DNA of 64,000 nucleotides from Tetrastigma voinierianum (lineage: Eukaryota > Streptophyta > Magnoliopsida > Vitales > Vitaceae), in NCBI GenBank assembly GCA_016808115.1, contig JAEQBH010001141.1, positions 124,001 to 188,000 of the forward strand. Reading direction: 5' to 3'. The notes under the pieces were generated by a model. The model saw only the letters and a program-made list of their open reading frames with translations. It did no database searches and was not told the origin of the DNA. Of the stretch, positions 46,305-57,084 are shown one piece after another (position 1 is the stretch's first letter; each line of letters begins with the position of its first letter). The position numbers were made by a program, and so were the translations under genes.

Positions 46305-46452
46305 AAACTTCTTGACCAATTTTCCAACACTACTACCAAAGACTAACTAAAGTCCCTCGCAACGGCGCCAAAAACATGTTGACTAATTTTCTGACACGGC
46401 TACCAAAGACTAACTAATGTCCCCGACAACAGCGCAAAAAACTTGTTAAGAC
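46305..46452 (-). repeat. tandem duplication covering a tRNA-Asp-type PBS
   Basis: Two copies of a unit of about 70 bp: ACCAAAGACTAACTAA then GTCCC and AACGGCGCCAAAAA in copy 1, ACCAAAGACTAACTAA then GTCCCC and AACAGCGCAAAAAA in copy 2. Minus-strand reading gives TTTTTGGCGCCGTTGC (46360-46374), a perfect tRNA-Asp PBS core, and a worn second one (TTTTTTGCGCTGTTG, about 46429-46443). The worn copy is the one next to the LTR. Confidence 0.8.
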
Positions 46453-47791
46453 CAATTGATGTATATATGAAAATACGTCAAGGGAGAATGGTAACACCAA
46501 AACTGATTTGAAACAAAAGTGTACTAAAAACTGAAATGAAAAGTATTACTAACACTCAACCCTTCCACAAGTGCATGGGTCATACACAGTGGACTTTAGA
46601 AGTCCGATATCGTACTACGAGATTGGTGTTCTCTCTAATCGAATTGGTGCACCTCCATTACAAGGGGCTCTTCACTATTTAGGGGACCAAATAGATGGAA
46701 TAAAATCAATTTAACTGAAATAAAAGCTACTTTAAACTAACTCCAAAATCTACCAAACAAACAATTACTTAATTCTAAAATGTAAGGAAGAGGCACTGTG
46801 GACAGGATACACTTAACAATCAATTTGCATTTCCTCAGTGCAACATTTATGTGAGTCAATGTCGGATTGTCTAAGAGCAATGTAGTATATCTTGGATTCC
46901 TCCAAGCACTATACATTTAACTGGTTAGCGATCCATATACCTTCTAGATACATGAGTCTAATCAATTACTTATAGGATATAATTCTCTTTCTAGGAATTG
47001 GGTATTTTTCTTTTCCAGTACTTCACACCCTTTTCTTAGGGCTAAAGACTGCTTACCCCCATAGATAAGATAATGCAAGCCTTCTCCAATGTAATTGGTA
47101 TCTCAGCCATCAATTCTAATAAAGTTATCTCTTTCCTTGATTAGATCTATGCTAACACGAGATCGAGGTCATTCTATCAAATGGAGGTGAGACCTCTAAA
47201 CATTAAATTGATACATCATCTAATTATCCTCACACCATGAGTAAATTAGTGATCTATCAAAGTAATCTTTCAGAGTTCATTAGTTCCATAATATTAGTCT
47301 AACATAAATTTCAAGTTGGTCATTTTAATTTCGGGGACTTCCATCTCTGCAGTTACTCGAGGGCCTCCCGAAATTAGAGCAAAGATACAACTATTTTCTG
47401 GGTATAAGCTACTAATATTTTGAACAACTAATTATATGAACAATACCAATTATATAAATCCAGTCTTCAAACCCACAAAATAACTGAGAATCTGCAAATC
47501 TAAATGTTCAACAATTAATCCCCACTGCTAAAGGGTGTTGTTCAATTACTGATTCAATCATCACCAATCAAACAACAAGTAAGAAAAATGAAGAAAGAAA
47601 TCAAGACAAGGAGCCAGAGAGAAAATCCAAATTTGGGCTTTCAATATTTGTCTGAACAGTAATGAAATCTGAATCTCTGATGTACATCACCGAAATCTCT
47701 TCAATACAAATAAAAATCTACTCTAAAACTACTCTAAGATCTACTAAAAATCAAAATCTGCAGCAAAAAAAAGGGCAGTTTAGAGAGAGAA
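46453..47791 (-). repeat. gypsy LTR (Athila/Tat-type), part 1, U5 side
   Basis: Right of the PBS (that is, upstream in minus orientation) lies non-coding LTR sequence beginning TGTTAAGACCAATTG. It is interrupted at 47791 by a solo LTR and resumes at 51959 with a minus-strand TATA box. I infer one large LTR split twice. The far end, near 55.1-55.4 kb, is not sharply defined. Confidence 0.6.
47787..47791. other. target-site duplication, left copy (GAGAA)
   Basis: GAGAA next to the family B LTR start, repeated at 51954-51958. Confidence 0.7.
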
Positions 47792-49669
47792 TTTAACACC
47801 CCAAAATATACCCTAGCAGTTTTCGACATGTTTAGGGTATTTTGTAAGCATAATTTGAATGTTTCGTGAGTTAAATGCGAAACATGGAAACGAGAGACCT
47901 GGAAATTTACAAGACTTAAGGACAAAATTGTAATTTGTCCAAAAAGGGGCTTAAAAGTCATAATTTGAAAAGACTATGGGCCAAAGAAGAAATAATAGGA
48001 ATTGTTGTGTAATTCCTAGAAGATTAGAGGCCAAATACAATAAAAAGGAAAATTGAAATACAATACAAGAGTTGATGACCAAAAGAAAATAAAGAAACTT
48101 AACCCAAAAATGGGTTTTTGATAGCCAAACAAGGCCTAAGGGATATTTTGATTTAAAGACCAAAATTTGGTCTCATAAGCCTGAGGAGGAACAAACCGTA
48201 TGGGGAGTAAGAGAATGGAAGAAAAAGCAAGAGGGAAGAGGGAAAGAGAAGAAGGTTCAAGTAAGGCCAACAAGGTATGGAAACTAACTCGAGCATGGAA
48301 TTGTATGGGATCTATGGAATTTTAAGGTTTTGCATGGTTAATAGTTTTTGTCTCCAAATCTAGGTTTTGATAGAATCTGCATCCCAACCTTAGATTTCTT
48401 GAAATTAAGGTTGGTAAAACCCACAAGGAACAAGATAGTATGGAACCCTTTAGGTTGATTCACGGTTAAATTGTATGTAATGGAGTTAGTGGTTTAGAAC
48501 AAACCCTAACAAACTCTCTACAAGTCAGATCATGTATGGGTTTCTCACCATATTAGAATTGTTTCTGGAAGGATTTCAAGGATATGTTTTTGAGATAAGA
48601 TAAGTATTGAAAGAGGAATTGAGTAGAAAAAGAGGTTATGTAAGAGAAATAATAAATGGTTCGACGTGTGTATGAAGTATGAGTTGAATTTGGTGGTGAA
48701 AAATATGGGAAAATGGAACAAAAAACACACATTCTGGGCATTTTCAGACATGTACCCACCTTGAACATGTACCAAAACATGTTAGGTTCTGGTCATTTTA
48801 AATAACATGTACCGGTACATGTTGGGTAAATTGATACGTGATGCTCATTGTTTCGACCTCGGGCCAGATTTTAGCCATAACTTGCCTACTTTATCCGATG
48901 TGAGTGATTCATGGGATAATTAAAATAGACTTCAAGGAAAAACCAAACATATAGAAATAGCTACCTTCGAATTCTGACTCTATGTCCCAAAATTCACTCA
49001 AAGTGGGGCCATGTGCAAGCCAATTCCCGTGATCGCTTGATCATAGAGGCCCGAGTTGTTTCTGACGATCTTGAGTTCCAAGAGCCGATCTGGTGATTCC
49101 AGTCGAGGAGAACCCTTAGCACCTTAGTTTAAATGAGTACAAAGAACCAGTGTCAAAGATTGAGACGAAGCACTGGAAAAACGAATACTTCAAACTGTTC
49201 CTTCTGCAAAACCTGCGAAATCGACTAGTTGGCATGAAAATGCCATAACTTGAGTTTGGATGATCCGATTGGAATGATTCCAATTTCTAAGTAAAGTTGA
49301 TACATCAAGGAACAAGAATACATGAATGATGTGTTAATATGTAACCCTTCCTGTATAAGTATATGAAATACCATATGTAAGAGGCATGAAATAAGGAAAG
49401 TATAGGAAATGCAATATGTATAAATATGTTCATGAGACATGAATTTGATATGAAACATGAAAACGAACTGAAATATGAACGAACACGAACATGAAATGGC
49501 AATATAAGTTTGCAACATAAATGGCTAAGAAGGCCCTCTATTATAAGATAGTAAGTTACCGAACTAAAAATAATTGTAAAATTGCCTAAGACCGCCATTA
49601 TTGAATGACATGGCAATTCCAGGTTACGCTGGGCGGCCAACGCATAGTACTTCTATTCTCTCGACAGGC

Positions 49670-49910
49670 GACTAAGATTTCCTTCGATCGTGTTTTCGCA
49701 CATTAGTACTCGTACTCTCCGACCAGGCACACGACACCTCCGATCGTGCTCGCACATTAGTACTCGTACTTCCGATTAGTGCGCTTCACACTGACGCGTC
49801 GCACATTAGCACTCGCGATTCTCCGATTAGTGCGACGACACTCTCGTCGCAGTTTCGCACTCCCCGCTTGTTACTCGCACCAAGATTAAATCGCACTGGT
49901 ACTTATTGTG
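49670..49910 (+). repeat. CGCACATTAGTACTCG repeats in family B LTR
   Basis: Tandem units containing GCACATTAGTACTCGTACTC and CGATTAGTGCG, with at least four diverged copies and many CpGs. It corresponds in place to the AGCCCAGCGGGACCGTAC repeats of family C at 53.69-53.82 kb. Confidence 0.65.
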
Positions 49911-50239
49911 CCGCGGTCCCCACCATTCCGTAGACATCGGGTTCAGGGTAATCCAACAATTATATGATAAGACTCAATAATGAATAAGAATAAAGAAATG
50001 AATATAGTAAAGATCCGAATAAAATCTACATGTACCTCAGATCCGTTCGTGAGTACCCACGGGTACCCTCAGATCCCGACAAATCAGAGTACCTACCGCA
50101 CTCCCGCATCGACAAAATAAGTATAAGTCCAAAGAGGGTACCCACGCACCTCCGTATAATGAACTGCTTTGAGCGACCGTTCTCAGAGTACCCACGGGTA
50201 CTTTTGTACAAGAAAAATGTTCTGTAATACCTTCGGGTA

Positions 50240-51520
50240 TTTCCCTATCCGAAATACGAGAATAAGCTCCGTATAAGATCCGAAATCCTAGAATAAGTTT
50301 TGTACCTCCTACGGGAGTCCCGAATAAACATAAGTCTATTATAGGTATGTTCTCATCAGCGATAAGTTCAGAGTTCCTACGAAACCCGACGACCCTAAGC
50401 CCGTTATAAGCATAAGAATTTGTATAAGTCTAAAGATGACTCGAGGCGAACCGACAACTCATGGTCAGGGATATGTTTGAATCAGACAAACCTATAAGTG
50501 GCTTTATGTGATCTGCACCTACGGCTGACTACGTCCATATCTCCTGATAAGTCCTGACCGACCTTGTATGTGATATGATTCTCGACCGTTTCGACTTATC
50601 GTATCTACGGTAACAAATTTTCGTGATAAGAATAAGATCTCGAAATTCAAGAATCAATTTCAGAACACAAGTATAAGACCATAAGACGTATAAGCTCTCA
50701 GAATACATGTATAAGATTTGAAATACATGTATGTTCCAGAATACACGAGTAAGAGATCCGTAAAATACCAAAAGATAGCTCCAAAAATACCAAAGATAAG
50801 TTTCGTAAGAACCGTATAAGTTCCGTAAGACAAGTATAAGTTCTGTATTACATGTATAAGATCTGAAATATATGTATAAGTTCTGTAATACACGTCTAAG
50901 ATCTGAAAGACAAGAATAAGATTCGCAATACAAGTATAATATCCGTAAGATGTTGATATGTCTGTGAAGGCAAGTATAAGTCCCGCAGCACCTAATGGTA
51001 CTCTTCAAAGAAGGTCCGAGCCCCGTAACTCCCACGTAGATCCGGATAAGTATCGGGCCTCATAGAAGTTCAAGCCGATGTCCTTTGGGAGATTTGAATA
51101 ATTATAAGTTCGAGATAAGTATCAGTATAAGTCCGCAATATATGTCCTTTGGGAGATCTGAATAAGTATATGTCTGATACTAGCATAAGTAAGGTCCACG
51201 GAGACAAGTATAAGTATATGAATAAGCTCAATAATCGTGATAATGCAGAATCGAATAACTATGTGTCCTAATTTCGAGATCCGTATAAGAATAAGTTTTG
51301 CTATAGCGAAGATCCGAATGCTATAAGTATAAGATCCGTAATAAGAATTAGCCCGCTATGAGTATAAGATCCAAATAAGAAACAGTTTGGTTATATGTAA
51401 TACCCAAGTAAGTATAAGTTTGTTATAAGGATAGTAGTGCAAAACTTGTTATATGATAACAAGTATTTGTATTAGTCCTGGTTATATGAATTCTCGAAGA
51501 TTCATATCCTGGAGCATCGT
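50240..51520. repeat. GTATAAG low-complexity array in family B LTR
   Basis: Dozens of drifting units such as GTATAAGTTCTGTAATACA and AAGATCTGAAATACA, about 20 bp each. A 168-codon minus-strand frame (50529-51035), rich in Tyr and Leu, results from this repetition. Confidence 0.85.
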
Positions 51521-52016
51521 GTTATGTTATTTGTGATTTAGTATAAAATGCATGTAGCCAGATAAGATATGTTTCCCATTAAGCGTAAAGCTTAGCACGG
51601 GTTTTTAACCGTAGGTATTGTGGAGAAGACGTCTCGAAAACATCCAAGATACACCGCCAACACACTCAGAAGGGTTCATTACATGTGTTCCAGTGCTCGA
51701 TTTGTAAAATGTAAAAGTAGCGCTTTTGTATTTGTAAATGGGACTTGATAAATGTATAGATTTTTAATGGACACCACTCCCGTGGTAGTTCTTTTGATTT
51801 GTATATAATATTTGATTCTGTTATAAGATGTGGGCCATACCCACAGGTACAAGTTTGACTTAAAAAAAAAAAAAAAAGGTAAAGAGTCCCAGCCATATCT
51901 CAAGACCGAACTCGGTTCGACCAAGAATCTGCCTGACCTGAATCGGGTGTGATGAGAAACCCCATAAGAGGTGTTCTCCCACCTCCCCATTGCCCTTAAA
52001 ACCGAAAAAAACGAGT

Positions 52017-52023
52017 ATTTATA
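52017..52023 (-). promoter_or_regulatory. TATA box of the split gypsy LTR
   Basis: Minus strand ATGACTATAAATACTCG. The palindrome array begins about 77 bp upstream in the same orientation. Confidence 0.6.
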
Positions 52024-52099
52024 GTCATAGGGTGAAAATGGGCTTGAAAACAATCCAAAATATCAATTTTTGGGCTTTTTTCGTTTTTCCAGCACTTGA

Positions 52100-52195
52100 G
52101 TAGCGACATCAGATTTTGAAGTCGCGACATTAGCATTTTTGAGTCGCGACATTAGCGTTTTTGAGTCGCGACATCAGCGTTTTTGAGTCGCTACA
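52100..52195. repeat. 22-bp tandem repeat with GTCGCGACA core
   Basis: Cores start at 52100 (GTAGCGACA), 52121, 52143, 52165 (all GTCGCGACA) and 52187 (GTCGCTACA). The spacing is 21, 22, 22 and 22 bp. Spacers read TTAGCGTTTTTGA or TCAGCGTTTTTGA. The outer copies are mutated and the three inner copies intact. Confidence 0.92.
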
Positions 52196-52218
52196 TCAGC
52201 ATTCTGGATGCCCAACAC

Positions 52219-54563
52219 TGTAACGCCCCAAAAATACTATAGAAGTTTTATAATAATTTTTATTATATATTCCGGGTATAAATTGAGCCAACTTGGGTTT
52301 TTTTTCCAGAAAACCGATAAATTGTTAAATCGTGAAAAATGAAATGAAATGTGGAGCATATGATTGGTATTATATGCTAAAATGAGAAATTGATGGAACC
52401 CGTAAATAAACCTAAGTGAAAAAGGGAAAATTTGGAAATTTGTAAAATGAGGACCTAAGGGTCAAATGATAGCTTAAATGCTAATGTGAAATAAATGATA
52501 AATGAAAACCAATAAGTGAGAAAAATTCCAAAAGTTAAAAATGGATTTAATGGACAAGCCAAACATGGCCTTAGGGTGAAAACATGACTTAAGGCATTTT
52601 TGGTCTTAGAATGGCCATTGTGCCAAAAACGTTTTGAGAGTGAGGGAGAGGGGAAAGCTAGGGTTTTTCCAGAAGAAGTGATCTTGGTGTGATTTTTTCC
52701 CATTCATTGCTTCTAAATGATCAAGCATCTTGGGTGAAGAAGATTCAAAAGGATTTAAAGGTAAGAACCAAACCCTAGATTCGTTTAAATGATATTCGGA
52801 TTAGAAAAACCCTAATCCATCCATGGGTTTTGCTCATGGTTGGTTTAGGATGGCTTTAAAATTCCTTTGGGAGAGTTTTCCATAATTTGTTATGGGTTTT
52901 TGAGTGATTTTTGGAAGAAATCGCTAAAAAGAGCAAAGAGAAAATGGGCAAAATGGTCTCTTCACACAACAGTGGCACCCGCCGCGGGCAGTTCCCATGC
53001 CACGAGGGCTGAGTCACGCGTGCAAGGGTGAAGGGCTAAAAAGGCCACCCTCGCTCATCAGAAGGTAGCTTGCTACGCCGCGCGTAGTAATCGTTCACGC
53101 AGGGCAAAATTTTGGATTTTGTTTTCGAGCACCTCGTATTCGTGCGCCGATAGTTTGGGGACCCTAATAAATGATCAATGGGGGTTCAAATAAGAATGAA
53201 ACTAAGTGAAAAACGTATTGTACCTCACCGCCTCGGCGAAGCGAAATATTCATTAAGTGTGATTAGTGCTAGTTCACTAAATGTGATGTGTGTGATTTGC
53301 TAGGACCGTGAGGATCACTCAACCTAGACCGATCGAATTTAAGAAGGCAAAAGAAAGAGATAGATTGTTTATTCTATCTTCTCCTATTCTCGTTTCAAGT
53401 AAGATTTGAAATGTTTGTTCAATGCATAAGAAAAGCATATTGATTTGTTTAATTGATTTGAAGCAAATGATTGTGAAATGTTTGCATATTAAAATTCGTA
53501 CGATTATTGAAAATGAACTATTTATACAAATGTACATGCGGTAATCGTATTTGATATAAAGGATTTGAATGCCCCATTGTGTCGTGTTAACCGCTTAATT
53601 CGCATTAAGGATAGATTGGTATACCAATAAGGGTCAAATTAGCAGTACTGCGAACAAATGTATTGATGTGTCACTTCGATCAACAGCCCAGCGGGACAGT
53701 ATTGGTAGTGTTCACTGATTGATTTTTAAAACTAGTCAGCAGCCCATCGGGACCGTACTGTGTTATAAAACAAATGTTTTTATACCGGCCTATAGCCCAG
53801 CGGGACCGTACCAGTGATTCCGATATCCTGTATACCGAAAATATAGGTTATCTTCGTTAAGGACAGAACTGAATTGATTTGAGATTATCGACATATTGGA
53901 ATTGAAAAGCATGATTTCAAATTGAAATGAAAAGAAAGCATTGTGAAATGCATGATTTACTATAAATAAATTTTATTGTATATGAGTAGGTATTTGGGAT
54001 GATCAATGAACCATAAATGATTGTATATGAAAAATGTATATGTATTGTATTGACATTGATCATCCAAAAAGATTTAAAAGTATTGTTTAGTTAAATTGCA
54101 TGATTTAAATTAAACTGAAATGAATGAATGGAATTTTATAGAACCACTAAGCATGAAAATGCTTAGCGTATTGTTTTTATCAATGCGTAGGTACCGAGTG
54201 ATAGGTAGTGATTGAACAGGAACGAAGATCGAGGAGCATCGAGTCATAAAGAAAGAATTGCGGAGTATGCTTCGACATCCATTGTTTTTGAACGGTGATA
54301 TCTTGTAAGCAATTTGAACTTCCCGAACACGTGTTTTTGCAAAAATCATTTTTGAAAAGGCATGGAATGCCTTCATTGTAAATATTATTTTTGTTAAATA
54401 AGTGATTATGGGCTTGCCCTTGAGTGAAAGCAGCTTTGGCAAAAAGATTTGAAGCAGCACGTTTATATTAATAAATGGATAAAATTGATGGCTTCGGCCG
54501 AGCGTCCCCGGGTTGAGGTCCGGATTCGCTAACCTAATCGGACCTAGCTCGGGGGTCGCTACA
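52219..54563 (+). repeat. solo gypsy LTR, family C
   Basis: Begins TGTAACGCCCCAAAAATAC and ends CTCGGGGGTCGCTACA, a classic TGTAACNCCCC...ACA chromovirus-type LTR of 2345 bp. Flanks are AACAC (52214-52218) and AGCAC (54564-54568), a TSD with one change. Inside, AGCCCAGCGGGACCGTAC-type units recur three times (53691-53825). No PBS, genes or polypurine tract adjoin it, so it is a solo LTR. Confidence 0.88.
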
Positions 54564-54985
54564 AGCACAATGTTGTGACATAGTAAAACTCTGTCTTGAC
54601 CAAGTTTGTCTTTGGCTTTGTTGCGACAAAGTTTATGGTTTTGTTGCTGGCTTTGTCGCGACAAAAATCTGGAGATTTGTGTAACAAAGTTTTTGTCCGC
54701 AGCTTTGTCATGTCAAAATGCGGTTTGTCGCTGACGAAGTTACGTCCACACAGTTACGTCCCTTGATTTGTTGCGATAAAATCTGGGTTTGTTGTGACAA
54801 AGTTTTGTCACTGGCTTTGTAGCGACAAAATCTGGGTTTGTCGTGACAAAGTTTTGTTGCGACAAAGTTTTGTTGCTACCTTTGTCGCAACAAAATCTGC
54901 TCAGCGGACGACAAAGATTTGTTGCGAAAAAGTTTTGTTGTTGCCTTTGTCGCAACAAAATCTGCTCGGCATACCCGGCTTTTGT
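54564..54985. repeat. TTTGTCGCGACAAA palindrome array
   Basis: Resumes after the family C LTR. A 14-bp perfect palindrome TTTGTCGCGACAAA lies at 54652-54665, with variants TTTGTTGCGACAAAG, TTTGTCGCAACAAAA, TTTGTCGTGACAAAG and TTTGTAGCGACAAAA. From 54780 on, units of about 50-60 bp containing AAAGTTTTGTTGC and AAAATCTGCTCGGC are tandem. It lies farther upstream in the same minus-strand LTR as the 22-bp array. Confidence 0.88.
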
Positions 54986-55379
54986 TGATGACATAACTTT
55001 TGTTTGAACTCATTGGGCGTGTGTGAGGTGTCGGTTGGAGCTATTTTGAATGAAGAGCTGCAACCATGGGAGAAAATTTGAGACTTATATGATTCCCATA
55101 TGGTATAGAAAAATTACAAATATTTCGGTTGGCATGCTATGAGGCTGCAGTGTTGACTCTTCTTTTTGATATGCTGCTGCTGCTCCTGCTGCTGCTCCTT
55201 ATACCTCACTCTGCCTGCTCTTTGTATATATATATATATATTGCTCATTATTGCCAAATCACTTGCTTTTCATCAGAATCGCACAAAACCAAGTTTAGAG
55301 GGAAATGTTATGAGTTTATGAATCTTACATTATAAAATGCTCAAAAATAACATGTGAAATGAGATTTCAAAACACATAG
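54986..55379. other. LTR end region with microsatellites
   Basis: Non-coding. Contains a (CTG/CTC) run at about 55172-55199 (GCTGCTGCTGCTCCTGCTGC) and (TA)n at 55226-55242. The start of the minus-strand LTR should lie in this stretch but I cannot fix it. Confidence 0.5.
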
Positions 55380-55882
55380 ATGAGTTTTACACTTTCATCC
55401 AGCCAGCTGAGTTAATGTTGGATAGAGACATTGAGTTGATAGCCCAATGATAGTGCACAAATCAATAGTTGATAGCACTGGTTTTGATAGTTGCATTGGA
55501 TTGCAATTGGTATAAGATACCTACCTATTGATCCAAGATGGCTTGTTAGGTAAACCCAAGGTCACTCTTTGTGATATTGGATTCGTTAATTGGATATGGT
55601 CTATGGATAAGATACCTACCTTTTGACCCAAGATGGCTTGTTTGGCAAACCCAAGGTCATTCTTGGTGATATTGGATATCGACCCACTAGGAGAACATTC
55701 ATATAGGTTATCTCGAATCGAGGGCTATGGATTAGAGTAATAAAATAATGGAGACCATAATATTGAATTTTCAAGGCTGTAGCTAATTATGCATTCTTAA
55801 GTACAATCTAACATGATATAGTACACATCTAGGTTGATTGAATCAAACCCATGTCATCAACGCAGTGAGCACGCGATCAATA
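55380..55882 (+). other. copia leader resumed, with 95-bp tandem duplication
   Basis: Non-coding sequence before a copia gag start. Two copies with a 95-bp period begin at 55513 and 55608 (TAAGATACCTACC ... CCAAGATGGCTTGTT ... AAACCCAAGGTCA ... GTGATATTGGAT). It is probably the far side of the leader at 44.7-46.3 kb. Confidence 0.55.
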
Positions 55883-56661
55883 ATGGATGCCAATAAGTTG
55901 ACCGGTGCCAACTTCATGAACTTGGCAGGAACGAGGTGTTCTCAAGGAGGAAGAAATAATAACTTATGTCCTTGATGAGTTACTCCCAATCCTAATTGAT
56001 GCATCGTGGAATCGAGAATGCATATCGAAGCTTTGGATGACAATATTGATTACCACATGTATCATGTTGGCATCTATGTCACTAGAGCTGACGACATGAG
56101 ACTATGGCTTGACATGCCATAGTGGATCCATACGAGGAGGCTACGTTTCATGAATAGGTGAGAGATCTGAAAAGGTTTGAGGGTCTCCCCAAATAACTCT
56201 TTCGGCTCAGGATGCAGGGGACATCTTCAATGCGTATGCACTTCGAAGACGTGAGGTGGATATATTAACCCATGTTGGATCAGCGGGATTTGGTATGGAC
56301 AATGAGATTAAGTATAGACTTAATTATGGTTGGTTTGTAGTTTGCACCGGTTGTACTCAGCTACGAGGATGAGCGACAAAGACACTCCATACGGGCGATC
56401 AACTTGCTTAAAACAATTGAATCCACCTTGAAGAAGGAAGATAAAACTGTGATGCTTGTGGATTCTTTTGGTTCTAAGAATAATAAGAAGAGGAAAATCA
56501 CTAAGCAAAAGGGAGGGGCGGCCAAGGAGACTTCCTCAAAGGGTACTTGTTTCGATTGTGGAAAAGATGGCCATTGGAGGAGAAATTGCAAAGCCTACAT
56601 GGAGTTGAAGAAAAAGGTGGCATATGATGCAGCATCATCTTCAGTTATTTTTTTTCATTGA
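55883..56661 (+). pseudogene. copia GAG remnant with CCHC knuckle
   Basis: ATG at 55883 opens MDANKLTGANFMNLAGTRCS, a copia gag start, soon followed by stops. Capsid fragments (IEALDDNIDYHMYHVGIYVT and further pieces) lie in other frames. The 56404-56661 frame ends in a basic region and an intact zinc knuckle, C-x2-C-x4-H-x4-C (CFDCGKDGHWRRNC, 56548-56589). The protein would package element RNA. Broken by frameshifts. Confidence 0.9.
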
Positions 56662-57078
56662 GGTTAATATTATTTACTCACAAGCGGCATTTGGGAGTCG
56701 AGCGGTTGTGGCTCACACATATGCAATGGTATGCAAGGCCTTAAGAATAGTAGGAAGCTCGCAAAGGGAGAGTCCGACCTTCGAGTTGGCAATGGTGCAA
56801 GAGTTACAGCTGTTGCTATTTGGACTTATGTTTTGAACCTCCCTAGTAGACTTTGTTTAAATTTAGATAATTTCTTTTATGTGCTAGCTTTGACAAAGAA
56901 CATTATTTATGTTTCCTATTTGAATAAGAAAGGATTTCATTTAAATTTTTGTGATAATGGTTGTTACATTATGTTCAATGATGTATTTTATGTTGGTGGT
57001 ACTTTAAGCAATGGGATTTACATATTAGATATGTCAAATCCAATTCTAAATGTCAATGACAATAAAAGACAAAAATGA
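56662..57078 (+). pseudogene. copia protease / pre-integrase segment
   Basis: The frame 56731-57078 shows KGESDLRVGNGARVTAVA, then LCLNLDNFFYVLALTKNIIY and GGTLSNGIYILDMSNPILN. This is the stretch that follows the protease active site and leads to the integrase zinc domain in copia polyproteins. The active-site DSG/DTG motif itself is not seen. It sits between gag and integrase as expected. The frame runs straight to a stop at about 57077. Confidence 0.82.
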
Positions 57079-57084
57079 GAAAAA

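Larger units (their letters stand above)
47792..51953 (+). repeat. solo gypsy LTR, family B, copy 2
   Basis: Starts TTTAACACCCCAAAATATAC and ends ATCGGGTGTGAT, giving inverted A(A/C)ACACCC ends, though the terminal TG/CA is mutated. GAGAA flanks both sides. The interior holds TAAGGACAAAATTGTAATTTG (U3), a block of GCACATTAGTACTCGTAC repeats at 49.69-49.86 kb, a GTATAAG array at 50.2-51.5 kb and the AAGCGTAAAGCTTAGCA block at 51583. There is no coding sequence. At 4162 bp it is long for an LTR because of the arrays. Confidence 0.75.
51959..52218 (-). repeat. gypsy LTR part 2: promoter and 22-bp palindrome repeat
   Basis: Continues the minus-strand LTR after the family B insertion. It has a TATA box (52017-52023, minus TATAAAT) and, upstream of it in minus orientation, the 22-bp tandem array at 52100-52195. 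It ends at the family C insertion. Confidence 0.6.

Noticed and set aside
50529..51035. 168-codon minus-strand frame
   Set aside because: It comes from the GTATAAG array inside a solo LTR. The peptide is internally repetitive with no recognisable family.
52100..52195. Regularly spaced palindromic repeats looking like a small CRISPR array
   Set aside because: The period is 22 bp with near-identical spacers, there are no cas genes, and the setting is plant retrotransposon DNA. It is a tandem repeat.
54564..54573. A PBS after the family C LTR, which would make it a 5' LTR
   Set aside because: The sequence after CTACA is AGCACAATG, not a tRNA complement, and the palindrome array continues at once. 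A solo LTR fits.
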